Of a stretch of DNA of 64,000 nt, positions 11,735 to 23,917 are shown piece by piece (positions within the stretch are counted from its first letter, which is position 1; each line of letters begins with the position of its first letter). The notes beneath the pieces are model-generated. The model did not search any database, was not told the DNA's origin, and worked only from the letters and a program-made list of their open reading frames with translations. Position numbers and translations under genes: made by a program. The stretch comes from Monilinia fructicola (Eukaryota; Ascomycota; Leotiomycetes; Helotiales; Sclerotiniaceae), in contig VICG01000006.1 in NCBI GenBank assembly GCA_008692225.1, positions 1,121,501 through 1,185,500 on the forward strand, in the 5' to 3' direction.

Positions 11735-14700
11735 GGTATGTGCAATGTGCTTGGGGAGATGTAGTGGCGATGAGTCTTCGAACGTGGATTGTGTTGTGGG
11801 GTTGGGTGACTAGGTGTGAATAGGTTCGGATCTGGCTTGGTCCGTGCGCTGTAGACGAGTCCTGGTATTTGTGGATGGGAGCAGTGAGTGCAAGGAGAAT
11901 GAATATAGAGCGATCACTTAGAACTACATCAGTGTATGTCGGCGCGCTTGCAATTGGCGTCTAGATCTATCTCTGGAGAAGGATACATGATTAGTTATTG
12001 GGCAGAGATGGTCGAAACTATGTCTTCTTTGCAAGAGTCTTACAAGCGATTGGGAGGCGGTTGATGCTAGGCAAGGATAGAAGTCACGGATAGAAACAAG
12101 TTTGTAATTTCTGCAATATGTAACCTTAGAGTACCACTTTTATGGCAATATGGTATATCTGATTATGGTATGTTGCTATATTTATACTAGTTTTTCACTA
12201 TATAATCCGGTAATCTATGGATCTTTAAATATGTAATATAAAATCAAGAGTTAAAATTAATAGTACCTATATAGTATATGTACTAATAATGTAAAATAAT
12301 CGATTAATATAACAGGTTATCCAATTAAAATGTATAAGTAAACAGAAATTGATTATAGTGCAAAAACAAGCGTAAAATCATTTGATACATTATATGTATC
12401 ATAATAGGAGTTTGGGAGTATTCTATGACCATATGGTATATTGCTATAAAGGTGGTATTCTAGGGTAAAACTGGCTTCTAAAATCAATCCTGGTCTTGTC
12501 TACCATAACCATGGCATGGGGGGTTGACGTTGGGATTGATGACCAAGTTCATAGAGTCACAGCTCTTGGGTGTTGGGTACGCTTATTAGGATTGTATGAG
12601 AATATAGTCCTGAAGCTTGTGAAACGGAGAGGGTGCCGAGTATTAAGTGGTGGGTATTGTCACGTGAGAATATTTAGCGAAAAGATCTGCCCCTGAAATT
12701 TTAGTATGCCATAGCTTTAGTGAATGTAGAGAATGATGCTAGCACGACCAAAGTCGCAATCTATGGTGAGCAGCGGCGAGCTACACTCGTGCGTGTTTTA
12801 AAGCCCATTGGTATTAAGCATACAGATCACGTGACCATATGGTCACAAAATTCATACATAGAATATCAAAAATTATATAGTAATTGGCGCTACAACGACG
12901 TAACTCCATACAAAAGCCTTAAGTACATTGAGGATGGTTTTATCGCTGGCTCTAAAAGAAAGAAAGCTAGCCGTGTAGAGCTTGAGAGAATGAACGGATA
13001 GCTCAAGGCTGAAAATATTGCCAGTTCTTCAAACTATACGTGCTGGGTTGTTCATCTTTGGAGTCTAATTTTATGTATATTGGTATTTTGACTGTACAAC
13101 ATATCGATCATGCTTTATGGGTAAGTAACGAAAAAGTACTGGAGGAGTTCGGATGTGAAACTTCCACTTGAGGAGCCGCAGATAAGATTCTTGGTACTTG
13201 CTGTGTGACTACTGGGACTTGGTTGCGGCGAAAATGAACGGATTTTCGTTTACTATATGTAATCCTTTCAATTAGGTGAAATATGGATTTTCGATTCTGA
13301 GTATGTGGGAATCTCTAACTCTGTTGAACTCATGCCATAGATATTTGGTAAACTGCACTCTGAGGCTGTCGATTTCTTACTCTCTCAATCTTTCTCATAG
13401 AGCTTACTTTATCACAGCCACTGAAAGTATGGACTCATGTGACAATCGAGTTCTGTAAACCTCCTCATTCCCTCACAACCTTTTTGCTTCTCTACTCTAT
13501 CACTTCCTAAGTCTCCACTCCACCATTTCCTCATGAGCACTCCTCATTGTCTTCACCTGAAGTAACTATAATCCTTTCCAGCCTCCAATCAAGTCCATGA
13601 GCACAAAACGTGGATGATGAGCTGCAAGAATTTTTCTAGCTACTCCGTGCCTCGATTTCCTGCTCACCCATTCCCCTATCTTCTCACACTCTGGCCCTGC
13701 ATGACAACCTACGAGCACTAGAACGATAGGGCCGGATCACAAACCTCCTAGTGCAGTTTTTAACTTACGCTCGAGGGTTGAGCCAATTATCACGAAGTCA
13801 GCACTAAGAATGAGTAGGCGCTACATCTGTCTTTGGTAAAGGAGGTCATTGGTCTTGAAATCTATCCTGTATAGGAGCTTTTGATTGGCATCTAGTCACT
13901 TGAGATTTTTTTTACGTTTTGCATTGCGACCTTCGAGTTTGAATATATGAGCTAAGAGACACTAGTCTGGTTTGTTATGGTATAGCTCCGGTAATCGATA
14001 TATCCTGGCTCAGAACACTGACACGATCCGAATGTTCTCCGGTAATCCTGACGAGCGTGATAGGATTGTAGATAGTGTCGTGGTCCGCGCTGAGACTAAT
14101 GTGTCCTTCGATACTGGAGGAGGAATAAGCTCAAGACTATGGTTCGGAAAGAGAAGCACCAATGGTAGCAGGTCCCGAAGAGATCTAGGGCAATTTAAAT
14201 CTGAGTTGCTACGAGACAGAAGATGACGGGTCTGGATTATTATATGAAGGCGGTTGCGTGACTGGAATGTTCTGGGAAAATTTGACCTCAAAAACCGCCC
14301 CACTGTTGACCATGGGCTGAAAAGATACCAATTTGTTGATTCCATCATATCCAGAAGATGAGTCTGCCACTATTTTGCCGATAGCTTCTTAACTAAACTG
14401 GACGATTGGCTCATGAGTTCCACGCGTTCTTCATGGAATGTTGCTTAAAAAAAGATTGACGATCCTGGTAGATGTGAAGCGTTAAGATATATCTATGAAG
14501 GCAACTTTTCAGAAAGAAAGTCTGCCAGATATTGAGTAGGTGAGCAGTGCGAGAGTAAAATGAAACCATAGCAGAGGGATGTTAATAGGTGGATGAAGAT
14601 TTCGTTTAAATACGAAATTCTGAGAGATGCACTTGAGTTCTTTGAAAATTAGGCTGTCAAACTAAACTGGAAGAAGATATGAGGCATCATCCATTTTACC

Positions 14701-14861
14701 AACATATATACTCCTCGTGTTTCATTTTACGATTATGCTTTGAAGTGGCACATTAGTTTGTAGCTTGTCAGAATTGAAACGAGAATATAAGCTTCATAAA
14801 ATATCAGAAAATATCCCATAAACCAACGAAAGTACAATCCAAATTCCTTGATCACGGTTTT
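11735..14861. other. AT-rich intergenic with a MITE; no firm gene
   Basis: Contains the TA-flanked MITE (12129-12460). To its right, plus-strand frames at 12496-12696 and 12720-13001 (66 and 93 codons, the second starting MNVENDASTTKVAIYG) show no recognisable family. From 13.4 to 14.8 kb only short frames on either strand. I make no gene call here. Confidence 0.5.
12129..12460. mobile_element. MITE, Tc1/mariner-like, TA target duplication
   Basis: The left end GAGTACCACTTTTATGGC... matches the reverse complement of the right end GAATACCACCTTTATAGC... at 20 of 23 positions; the three differences are all transitions. TA flanks the element directly on both sides (12127-12128 and 12461-12462). 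Length 332 bp, very AT-rich, no coding capacity. This is the architecture of a non-autonomous element mobilised by a Tc1/mariner-type transposase; no such transposase is in the window. Confidence 0.8.
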
Positions 14862-16611
14862 TCACCCCAGAGCACCTTTTCTCTTTCCTTCATTTTGACC
14901 AGCTTTAGCTCTTATCAGCCGTTCCCAACCCCATCGTCCAAGCTCATCCCACCCCCTCTGCATCATCCACGTCGCCCCAAAAACCAGCACCATAATCGGC
15001 ACTGCTGTAACCCAATAAACCCAAAAGCTTTCCCTGCCGGGTCTGTATTCATCACTCATACTAAAAAGCGCACTTGTATACGCCAAAGGTATAAATACCA
15101 GCCCAATAATCGTTAATGTTTTCGAGTTTTTAGCTTCACGCACGGATAAACGAGCTTCTTGGAGAGCTTCGCGGTTGGCGACTATAGAGGAGAGACCTTG
15201 GGTTGAGGTGACTAGAGTAGTTACTCGGGTGTAGATAGTTTCTAGGGAGTGGCGAATAAAGGGAAAATCGAGGTCAGAAGAGAGATGATGCAAGGGGTGT
15301 GGTGTAGAAGGTGGGATTTGGAGGGTTTGGATGATGGACTGGACGTCGGAACAGTACTCTGAAAGACGACGGTGAGTGAGTTGGCCTGAGAAACGCGAAC
15401 AATGGCCCAGTCTCCAAGAATTGTAGTCTTGCCAGTCGGTTTGACGTGAGAGGCGCCATTCTGCCTGATGGTCAAGTAGTTTAATTACAAGCCCATATTA
15501 AGATACTTGGACACAAACTCGACAAATAAATGTGCTTACTTTCTTCAATCTTTGAAGGTTTATTTCAAAATAATCAATCATCTTCATATAATGAGAGGCT
15601 ACTATTTTCTTGAGAAAAGCAGATGCAATTGAGGGTGGGGTGGCTCCTTCCATTTCAAATAGTAGTGCACTATGACGCTCGAAGTAGAAGCAAAGATCAT
15701 CAAACATGCAGGTTCTTGGAGGGCCGTCAAATCTTCTGTTCACGCCGTCTCGAGTCAAGATGTCAAGATCGATAAAGTCCATATAGCCACCTTGGAAGGC
15801 TTCACTCTTGATCTCTTGAGAGAATAGGCTCTGTGCCCGATATACTTTATGTACTGGTGGTTCGCACATAATAATGGCTGGAAACCAGATGTCAGCAAAC
15901 CATAGGCGCTCGCACAGCAAATCTCATATGATAAAGTCTGAACGCACCGTCCCATCCTCCAAGGCCACCAATATCATATCTGAACCAAAAGGAACACTTT
16001 CTCTCAACTGCAGCCACACTATCAAGCTTCCACTCAAAGCCAATTCCTGCAATATGCGATCCACTTGTTGCACAAATCATACGCCAATGATCAAAATCTG
16101 GGCCAAATTTTCTCATTTCACGATATTTGAGACGAAAACATTTCTCTGGATTATCCAACGAGGGCAAGTAGGGGGTATCACTGAATCCTTCTTGTATGTC
16201 TCCCATATCCCATACAGTGTTTCTTTCTTGCCTGGTGAAAAACATAGGATCCATGAAAAAGTATGACCCATAGGCCTCTACAAATTGTGGATCCAATCCT
16301 TCGAGAATGTATACTCTTCGACTTGTATTTGGTTCACCTTTCCCGTCGTTTTCTGCACGTTTTTTAAAATGAATTTTGAGTTCGGAAATACTGTTGAAGT
16401 GTTGAGATGTTACCGTGTGATCAGGACAAATGTTCAGCAGAACTGATCTTGATGTTCCCACTCGAGATCCAATTCTATGATTTTTAGGATCAGGTTTACA
16501 AAGAGAGGGATTTCGTGATTTTAGTTTCTCGATGAACTCCAAATATGGCCCTTCGGAACATAACCATGATAAATCATTTAATTGGGCGTTCGGCTTATAA
16601 ATGGACGTCAT
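14862..16611 (-). CDS. CorA-like two-transmembrane protein
   Basis: Three exons: 16611-15948, 15877-15540, 15464-14862, with donors GTGCGT and GTAAGC and acceptors CAG; all phases agree, giving 534 residues. The long N-terminal part has no catalytic motif I know (contains GGLGGWD, CEPPVHKVYR). The C-terminal third is predicted helical and ends in two membrane spans, about NSKTLTIIGLVFIPLAYTSALFSM and FWVYWVTAVPIMVLVFGATWMM, the topology of CorA/Alr magnesium transporters and of a large fungal family annotated CorA-like. The loop after TM1 reads SMSDEYRPG: the GMN motif needed for Mg2+ selectivity is absent, so transport of Mg2+ should not be assumed. In fungi this family is expanded and poorly characterised. 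Divergent from the RCC1 gene. Confidence 0.85.
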
Positions 16612-18633
16612 TTTGAAATATGAACCTAGGTCAATATGAATATTGATGAGGAAATGAATAGGAAATGGGAATTGAGGCTCGAACGGTGAAGGCGACTATG
16701 ATACACGAATCGTGGAGGCTGTATCCTGCATGAAGTCACAAGAGTCGATCCTGAGTAGTTGTTGATTGGCTCATAATCCAATATGCATACTTTGTGGCGC
16801 ATGTAGTTTCGGCTCGGTTAACTACCGATCCCACAAGTTTGCTTGTTATATGTATTTGTGTGACCGGTATTCCTTAGAAAAAAAAGAGTTCTTATGATTC
16901 TCTAATAGTTCTCGCTTCACCTAAGAATGTTTCATATATTTCCCCCATCTTTGAATTGAACGTTGATTGGATTATATACTAAAAGTAGGAATGCGGCAGA
17001 GGGAAGAAGACATATTCCGCGATCGATCATTCATATTTTCTCCATATGAACCTGCAACAGAGCGTTTACAAAGACTCATTTATGGGACTCTCTCTCCATG
17101 ATGCTTTACAAGGAACTTTTGCCATCAAGTGACCTTCGATGACGAAGTATGATATCAAAATTGAGTCGCTAAAGAGATACCGTCACTACACTACATTGCA
17201 CGGCTGGAGTAATATTAATGTGACTTGAAATGGAGTGCATTTTGAGATCGCTAAATGTCCCACGATGAAAGCCATGTATTACATTGCACAGTCTCCATCA
17301 GAAGCGATGTTACCAACAGCCGGAGAGAAAGGTCGGGCCGTGAAGAAGCACCAAAATCAAGTCGAGTGCAAGATTCGGCGCAAAGCAACCATAACCTTCT
17401 TATACAGATTCATACGACTATACCATAAGGCTCGGGAACTAATAAAGCTACTCAAGATTGAAACTTGGAACACACATAATGACAGCTTAATGAAGACATC
17501 ATGAAAACCTCGAGGTACTCAAAAGCACTTACACATGATAGTACTTTGCAATAGACCAGGTACTTTGCAGCACCACTTGCCGATGAGGTGCGTCCGTAAA
17601 TACATAGTAAATGAGAAACACTCCGTGATTTTTATCACTCGATGGCGCAGCTTAACGCCGAAGTTGCTCTGTCTGGATTTGTTGTTTTCGAGTAGCCACC
17701 CGAATGGTGGCTTCATCAATTCCATGGCCCAACTATTAAAAGCAAAGGTATGAAGGCGCTTGAGTAGTAATGATTGTGAGTACATAAGATACGGTTGTAC
17801 TAGTGTTTAGGTTCCATGCAAAGTAAAGGTTTGGGTGCCATGGATCCATGAAACAAAATTGAGCAAATTGTACCCCTAATTACCTACAAGCAGGTATCCG
17901 AATATTTGAGATCCGATGCCTCCGTTGAGACTGGTGGTAATAATTCTTCTTATTGTTGTTCTTAAGCTTGACAAGGAAGCTGATGTCCCGGTATATACAG
18001 GCTTTCATCTAGCACCTACATATCAGAAGAATAGGTAGTTGGTGGCAGTTTCTTCAATGATTCAATGATGGTATCACATGATGAGCTGCGCTATGCCTAA
18101 AAGGAAGGCGGTAAGATGAAATAAATTCTTCAAGTACCGTCCACGGGTCTCCTTGGGTTAGCTAAACTAATAAATTGATTAAACCCGTAGTAGCCCGTAG
18201 TAGCTCGGTGCAATTAGAAAGCTAGTTTCTGCCATGACGCTAAGCCCTTTACGGCACGATTAACGCCACCTGCATTGAAGATTGCCCCGTATTGGAGTTT
18301 TATCTGTCAACACACTTGTAAGCTACGCATGGATCTAGCTTTAAAAGAGACGCGACAGAACTAGTCCGGGTAAATATTCCCACACAAATCAACATCAACA
18401 TCAACATCAACATATCAACAATAGCAATTCAATCCTCAATACAATTACAAGCAACCACATCAAGTTCAATTGAACCCAATCAATCACTTCAAGTTCTGAT
18501 TGACTTTGATTGTAGTTAGTTTACTCGTACTTGAAAAACTTCAAAACTCTTTTACTATCCAGTTATTACTTGAAGATTCGATAATCGCGTCTTTCGTCAT
18601 CATCTTTCTGAAGGTCATACTTCTTGCGACAAG
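16612..18633. other. Intergenic between divergent CorA-like and RCC1 genes
   Basis: No gene-like frame (longest about 89 codons, unsupported). The RCC1 leader has a (CAACAT)n run about 18385-18417 followed by CA/TC-rich sequence, usual for fungal 5' UTRs. Small open frames at 18500-18863 overlap the RCC1 start in other frames and are shadows. Confidence 0.5.
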
Positions 18634-20513
18634 ATGCCTCCAAAAGGACAGAAAATTCCCACCCCTTCTACTCGAGTCTCAACTCGCGTTACCTCTCCGC
18701 CGAAGAAGCCTCAACAAGTCGAAGCAAATACATCGAGAGTCATGAAGAAATCTGTCGCGCCGAAAAAGGCTGTTGTCACAAAAAAGGTCACAACTCAGAA
18801 GAAAGTATCTCCTGCTGTCGCAAAAAAGGTAGCAAAAGCAGATGCACTGAAGAAGACAAATAGCACCACCAAATCTACCACCGTCACGAAGACGACCATT
18901 ACCAAGGCCGCCATCACAAAGAAAGTCGCTACCGCCAAAGCCGGTCCAGTCAAGGCTGCTGCTCCTAAATCCAACAAGCGCAAGGCCACTGAAGACATCG
19001 ATGAACCTGTCGTCAAGCCCTCGAAGAAAGCCAGAGTTGCTAAGCCTATCGCTGCTGCGAAAAAGCCTACCGCTAAAGCAGTTGCGAAGCCTGCTCCCGC
19101 TTCAAAGCCAAAGCCTGAGCCAAAACCTAAGGCTGAAAAGATCGTCAAACCAAAGGTTGTGAAGCCAAAGGTGGTGATCAACACCGCTCCTACGCAGCTC
19201 TTAGACATCTATGCCTTCGGTTGCAATGAGCAAGGAGAGCTTGGTCTTGGTCTCCAAACAAAAAAGACGACCATTACTCGTCCAGTTAAAAACCCTGACC
19301 TTACCGCTCGTGGTATTGTTCAGATGGCTGCTGGGGGTATGCACGGAGCTGCTCTTACCAAGGATAACAAGATTCTTACGTGGGGAGTCAATGATGGAAA
19401 GCCATTAGGCAGAAGCGTCGACGACTGGGTGGCACCCGAGAGGGATGCCGATGCAGAATCCGATGATGAATCAACCACAAGTGCTCAAAATCCATTGGAA
19501 AGTACTCCCACCGAAGTCGATATGACCAATGTACCAGAAGGTACCATATTTACTCAGATTGCGGCAGGCGACAACGCAACATATGCTGTCACCAATGATG
19601 GCTTGGTTTATGGCTGGGGTTCCATTAGAGTAAGTTGCTTCATTACACTACTTTTGAAATTATACTAATGATCTACAGGGTGCCGATGGACCGATGGGAT
19701 TCACGAAGGATGTCAATGAGGCCTTGATCCCAATGCTTATTCCTGGCTTGACCAAGATTGTCAAGATCGCCGCTGGAAAACAACCACTACCTCGCTCTTA
19801 ACAACAAGGGCGCTGTTTTCGCTTGGGGTGCTGGTGAGCACAATCAACTTGGCCGAAGAATTGTTGAACGTACAAGATTGAATGCTCTTGTTCCTCGGGA
19901 ATTTGGTCTACCAAAAGCCATGGTCGATATCTTCTGTGGATCAGAGCACAGTTTTGCCTTGCACAAGAATGGTACTGTTTACTCTTGGGGAGCAAATAAC
20001 ATGGGTCAATGTGGCCAATTCAACAAAGATGGTACATTGACCGAAGAAGTCACTTCAAATGCCACCAAAGTTGATATTCTCAAAGGCAAGAGTATTAAGA
20101 TGATGGCTGCTGGAAATGCTTCCAGTTTGGCCCTCACCCAAGAAGGCGAGGTCTTATTTTTCGGCAAAGTCATAGACGGTCTCTCTGGTGTAGACTATGC
20201 AAAACTTCCAGAGGATATGTTCATTAGAAACGAATCCAACCAGAGATCAGTCGCCAAGACCCCAATCACCTTGCCATTCAAGGGGTCTTTTATTGCTGTA
20301 GGTAGCGATCACAGCATCGTCCTTGGCCAAGACGGTACAGGTGGACACCATTCTTGGGGATTTAACACCTACAATCAAACTGGTCTGGAAGATGATGAAG
20401 ATACAATTTATATCGCTGACGAGCTTGAAAACAAGCACATAAATGGAAAGAAGCTTGTCTGGGCAGCTGGCGGTGGCCAGTTCACCTTCTTGGCCGGCGT
20501 TTCTGAAAACTAA
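18634..20513 (+). CDS. RCC1 / Ran guanine-nucleotide exchange factor, frameshifted in this sequence
   Basis: Nuclear, chromatin-bound exchange factor that loads GTP on Ran and so directs nuclear transport and spindle/nuclear assembly (Prp20/Pim1 family). Exon 1 18634-19629, intron 19630-19678 (GTAAGT/CAG), exon 2 19679-20513. Residues 1-185 form a Lys/Ala/Pro/Thr-rich histone-H1-like tail with a bipartite NLS-like KRKATEDIDEPVVKPSKKAR. RCC1 blades follow: YAFGCNEQGELGLG, MAAGGMHGAALT, WGVNDGKPLGR, IAAGDNATYAVT, YGWGSIRGADG, then NNHYLALNNKGAVFAWGAG, FCGSEHSFALHKNG, WGANNMGQCGQ, ending FLAGVSEN. At 19777-19780 four A's stand where three keep the frame, so the literal reading stops at 19799-19801 after 372 residues; the downstream frame stays open and conserved to 20513 (about 609 residues if uninterrupted). 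Confidence 0.95.
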
Positions 20514-23500
20514 ATCCGACACTTAGTCATGCTTTCGCGTTCTTAATTCTTCAATTGTAAATAGAACATTACAAATCGGATCCTTCCACGCCACACCCGA
20601 TCCAGCTTGAACTCAGCCTTCCAGCGTATGCCCGGTATTGAAAAACGCGCCTTCTTTGGTTATGAGAGACTGATTTTCGATAAATCTCTGGTTTTTACCT
20701 AGGACTTTGATCCGGATTCGTCAAAGCATGTTCTCTTATAACTAAGGCAGGTGCGTTTCTAACATTGGATGTATAAAGGAAGGGTGAAAATAGAGAGGTG
20801 AAGGTATGGTAGTGGAAGGTGATGGCTGTATTCATGATTATGGCGTTGGCGGCAATGGATTAGAGTGTAGGGATATCAAACTGGGATACATGTCATTATT
20901 GTGTTGCATAGCATGGAGCATAAAGCATTAAGCATTAAGCATCTGGGTAACTGGAGTTTGTGGTTCTGTATGAATCAGACTGACATTTTCAGTCTTGGGG
21001 GAATGGTCTTTTATTGGTGTTTGGAGTATTCATTGTTTTTTGTGTAGACAAGACACACTTTTTCTCATTCAAATTAAAATCTTGCAAATGAATAATATCT
21101 GTTCCTTGTGCAACCAGCTGTGTTAAATCTTCTGTCTCAACTCTTTGGTGAGTGCCGTATAAGATCTCAATACATCACCAGTCCCCATCATTCACTTCAT
21201 CATCCAAACCTCCTATTAACCATCCCCCCTTCACAATCTGCTTCACCCGCCACAGATTTTTAACTGCAGATGATATCAACATATTTCAATTATCCATCTA
21301 CATCTACATCCAAAACCTAACCTAACCTACCATCAACATCCATCCATACGCCCCCCCCCCCCCCTAAATCTCCATCTCCCCCTCACCATCATCTCCCAAC
21401 ACACCACCCACGGAAAACCCCACCCCAGATCTCACATACCGCAGCAGAAACCTCAGATCACAAGTAATTTCAGATGGATCTCGTTGCTGGATTGGATTGG
21501 GTTGGATTGGATTGCATTAGACTATAGGTTTCATGGGGAATGGGAGGCGATGGGATGGGGATTGGGGTTGGGGATGGCGGGGGAGTGGGCGGCTTAGGTG
21601 GATTGGATGGTTGGATGGTTGGTTGGGGGGAGATGGGGTGCTTGTTTGGGTTTTGGGGAGTGGGTTGGGTGCAGGATTGAAGGAGGGGGGAGGGGGGTGA
21701 GGTTTGGGTTGTGAAGGGGGGGTGGCATGCGGATTTTTGAAGGTAGGTGGGGGGAGGAGGGGTTAGGTTTATGGTGTCTTGTTCTGGGGATTTGCGGGAT
21801 CTGGGAGGATGTTCCATCCTTGGGTTTCTGGTGTGATTCGGCTGGAGGGGGGAGTTCCTGCATGCCGGACTTTTCTTCTTGATGGGCCGTGGCTGGCTTG
21901 TGGATTTGGGAGGGGGTGATGGGGAGATCATCAGGAGGGGACATGGTGGGGATTGATTGAGAAGATGGAGGGTGGGCGATGGGCCGCGGTGATTGGAAGG
22001 TTGGAGGGAAGGGGGTGGGAAGGACGATCAGGAGGCTGCTGCATGGAACGGTGCCGGGAAACCACACGACGCAGGAGAAGGATTGAGAATGGCACCGATT
22101 TCGATATATACCGTACGCAGAGCACCGGAGGCCATCCATCGCTGCACGCAGGCGGGGCCCGACTCGGACCTTTTCCCCTCTCAACAAAGGCGACACCGCG
22201 CAGGTGTGAAGGTCTCGACGGCTCCGGTATCCGAAACGTCAACATCAGCAGCAACAAGAGAGAAACGGAGCTCTGCCATTCCGATCCCCCATCCCAGCCA
22301 GCTCACGTGGAAGTTCCGCTTCACGCCAGCCCAACACCCGCAACCCTCCCTCCATCCGTGCGCATTAAACTTTCCACAACCGCCGACCGACCCGCTGGCG
22401 ACGCCGCGCCACACTTCTGACCGTCCTGTCCTGTCCGTCCGGTAAAATACAATGCCGCACCGTTAACATTAACGTTGCGAAACGCGCCCTCCGGCAGCCG
22501 TAACATGGAATCCCCAGTTTGCGAACCCCCCCACCCGTCGCGAACGTCAACGGTGAAGACCAAGGTGCTGCGCCCCAACTCTCGCTGCTGCGGCTTACTG
22601 CAGGCGATAAATCATAGCTACAGTACAGTATCGTCCATCGAACGTGGACGCCGAAGATGAGAGAGAGCATGGCTGTGCTGCTCGGCTCGAGATTTCCGAC
22701 TTTACCTTTTTTTCTCGCTCTATTTTCATTTTTTTTTTTACTTTTTCTATTGGTTTTTTTTTACCTTTCCCACGCACGCGGTGCGATGCAGAACGCTAAC
22801 CTCGCACACTCGCACGCCCGAGAGCCGTGCAGTGCGGTGCGGTGCGCCGTCTCGAGAGTCGAGGCGCAACCCCAGAACTTGGCTTGCACATGCTTTGCTC
22901 TGCTCTGCTTTGCTTTGCTTTGCTTTGCTTTACATTTCTCCCGCGCCTTCAAACCCAGGACATCGACGGACGGTAAGGATCAGCGCACACGCGCATAGCA
23001 CTCCTTCGCCGCGAACGCGCGAGAGAAGAGTGAGGGCGCGGGTGCGGGTGCGGGTGCGCGAACATGGTCGGGGAGATAGGGTGCGGGAGCGGGACGCGTG
23101 GGATTCGGGCGTCGTGGTGCGGGCTAGGCTGGGGTGGACGGGGACGGGGACTTCGCGATGGGTCTGTGATGATGAGGCGGGATGGTGTCTGTGTACTCTG
23201 TACAGAGTATTCTGTACTGTATTGTACAGTACAGTATTGTATTCTGTATGTATCTTGGTTGTTGGGCTCCTCCCTGTCGCCGTGCTCGAATCCACTCACT
23301 CGTTCACTTACTTACCCACTTACTCCGTACATACTTCGCTTCCCTTCGCTTGTCTTGTCTTGTCGGGTCTTGTCTTTGAATTCCCCTGCACGCGAAAGGG
23401 AAAATAGATGAATTGGATTTAGGGTTTCAACGTCGTGTGCGCCAATTAGGGGACGGGTCTGTGGGTGGAATAATTTCCGAGATGGGAGGGTGGATTGGGT

Positions 23501-23685
23501 TGAGCAGAGCAGAGCAGAGCAGGAGGAGATTATTGTTAAACTTGTTCTGAAATCTTCAATTTCCTTTGCTCGTTTTGATTGGAAGTCTTAGAACTTTATT
23601 GATATATTTATTGCCGAGGTGTATACAATATAAGTATGTACTATAGTATTCATTCATGTACAAAATATCATTTTCGTAAAGAAGA

Positions 23686-23917
23686 ATATTGTATTGTATT
23701 GTATTGTGTTATTGTATTGTGTTGTATTGTATTGTATTGTATTGTATTGTATTGTATTGTATTGTATTGTATTGTATTGTATTGTATTGTATTGTATTGT
23801 ATTGTATTGTATTGTATTGTATTGTATTGTATTGTATTGTATTGTATTGTATTGTATTGTATTGTATTGTATTGTATTGTATTGTATTGTATTGTATTGT
23901 ATTGTATTGTATTGTAT
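23686..23917. repeat. (TATTG)n pentanucleotide microsatellite, about 230 bp
   Basis: After a few interrupted units, ATTGT repeats run without a change from about 23723 to 23917, roughly 39 perfect units. Because 5 is not a multiple of 3, all six frames stay open and produce long artificial poly-peptides such as CIVLY repeats; none is a gene. It is followed by CCCAT units (about 23964-23995). Confidence 0.98.

Noticed and set aside
11342..11813. Plus-strand frames of 140 and 76 codons
   Set aside because: Shadows of the minus-strand 124-codon gene, with atypical Pro/His/Arg composition.
12496..13001. Two plus-strand frames next to the MITE, considered as transposase relics
   Set aside because: No DDE or helix-turn-helix motif visible and no link to the MITE ends.
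21470..23411. Several overlapping Pro/Arg/Gly-rich frames of 100-208 codons
   Set aside because: They overlap on both strands in a low-stop GC-rich and G-run-rich block; none has recognisable motifs.
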